The notes under the pieces: generated by a model
What the model saw: the letters and a program-made list of their open reading frames with translations, nothing else
What the model was told of the DNA's origin: nothing
Databases searched by the model: none
Shown: positions 6,919-7,400 of the stretch, piece after piece
Layout of the letters: every line of letters begins with the position of its first letter
How positions within the stretch are numbered: the stretch's first letter is position 1
Origin: Alphaproteobacteria bacterium UBA2964
GTDB lineage: Bacteria > Pseudomonadota > Alphaproteobacteria > MPNO01 > UBA2964
Assembly (NCBI GenBank): GCA_002348425.1
Contig: DEBE01000187.1
Span: forward strand, 1-7,400
Length of the DNA: 7,400 nucleotides
Direction of reading: 5' to 3'
Position numbers and translations under genes: made by a program

Positions 6919-7400
6919 ATGATGATCGTAAAGTTTAATAGCCAACCAACACAAATTTCTAATGCTAATTTTAAACTTGTTTCTAATTTTGAGCCGGCTG
7001 GTGACCAACCATCAGCTATATCAGAATTAGTCAGAGGTATCAAAAATGAGGAGAGAGATCAGGTTCTACTAGGTGTTACTGGTTCAGGAAAAACTTTCAC
7101 GATAGCAAAGGTCATCGAATCTCTTGCTAGGCCAACTTTGATACTGGCTCCCAACAAAACATTGGCGGCGCAACTTTATGGAGAGATGAAAAATTTTTTC
7201 CCTAATAATGCTATAGAATATTTCGTTTCTTATTATGACTACTATCAACCAGAAGCATATGTACCACGAACTGATACCTATATTGAGAAAGATGCTTCAG
7301 TAAATGAGCAAATCGATAGAATGCGTCACTCTGCGACCCGTGGGCTTCTGGAAAGAAGGGATGTAGTGATTGTTGCCTCAGTATCCTGCATTTATGGTAT
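6919..7400 (+). CDS. uvrB: UvrABC system protein B, 5' part (runs off the window)
   Basis: UvrB is the DNA-helicase-like damage-verification subunit of nucleotide excision repair, acting with UvrA and UvrC in the cytoplasm. The first 160 residues are present, about a quarter of the usual 670 or so. [20 protein letters not shown] (18-37) is the typical opening. The Walker A motif GVTGSGKT is at 52-59, followed by [19 protein letters not shown] (77-95) and the start of the beta-hairpin that clamps [15 protein letters not shown] (105-116). [20 protein letters not shown] and VASVSCIYG close the visible part. Two adjacent ATG codons (6919 and 6922) are possible starts and neither has a well-spaced Shine-Dalgarno sequence. 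An in-frame TAG at 6913-6915 limits the start on the upstream side. It is transcribed divergently from the Rieske gene and is probably unrelated to it. Confidence 0.97.
   Translation, partial: MMIVKFNSQPTQISNANFKLVSNFEPAGDQPSAISELVRGIKNEERDQVLLGVTGSGKTFTIAKVIESLARPTLILAPNKTLAAQLYGEMKNFFPNNAIEYFVSYYDYYQPEAYVPRTDTYIEKDASVNEQIDRMRHSATRGLLERRDVVIVASVSCIYG

Overview
This window looks like chromosomal DNA of a low-GC alphaproteobacterium. The base composition is AT-rich (roughly 40% GC by eye). The strongest taxonomic signal is a thioredoxin reductase gene followed directly by a LysR regulator that resembles LsrB/VtlR, a regulator conserved in Alphaproteobacteria and often found next to trxB. A marine lineage is plausible but not shown. 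No tRNA, rRNA, CRISPR array, insertion sequence or prophage gene was seen.

Layout. Positions 1-156 hold the 3' end of an unidentified gene, followed 13 bases later by trxB (170-1120) and then the LsrB/VtlR-like regulator (1177-2067), all on the + strand and probably one operon. The 378-base gap 2068-2445 is not empty. It holds a perfect 10-bp inverted repeat (2096-2118), a terminator-like hairpin with a T-run (2169-2216), AATATTC/GAATA half-sites (2221-2270), and a probable small RNA (about 2271-2352). That RNA has a UUCG-capped 5' hairpin, an exposed CCUCCCU anti-Shine-Dalgarno stretch and a strong intrinsic terminator. A TauD/TfdA-type 2-oxoglutarate dioxygenase follows (2446-3342, +). It converges on, and overlaps by 7 bases, an MsrP (YedY)-type molybdoenzyme (3336-4307, -). 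Upstream of msrP on the same strand are a class I aminotransferase (4488-5690, -) and a Rieske non-heme iron oxygenase (5768-6793, -). A 125-base divergent spacer separates the Rieske gene from uvrB, whose first 160 codons (6919-7400, +) run off the window.

How the genes fit together. trxB and the LysR gene form a redox-linked regulatory pair. In rhizobia, Brucella and Agrobacterium, LsrB/VtlR controls AbcR-type small RNAs that block ribosome binding sites of many transporter mRNAs. The RNA-like element directly downstream of the regulator here has the expected architecture, so a regulator-sRNA module is the most interesting hypothesis in the window. The regulator has no cysteine at all, which argues against direct thiol redox sensing. 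The TauD-like enzyme, MsrP and the Rieske oxygenase are three unrelated redox enzymes whose usual partners (MsrQ for MsrP, a ferredoxin reductase for the Rieske enzyme) are absent from the window. The aminotransferase and Rieske gene may be co-transcribed. uvrB belongs to core nucleotide excision repair and is probably unrelated to the rest.
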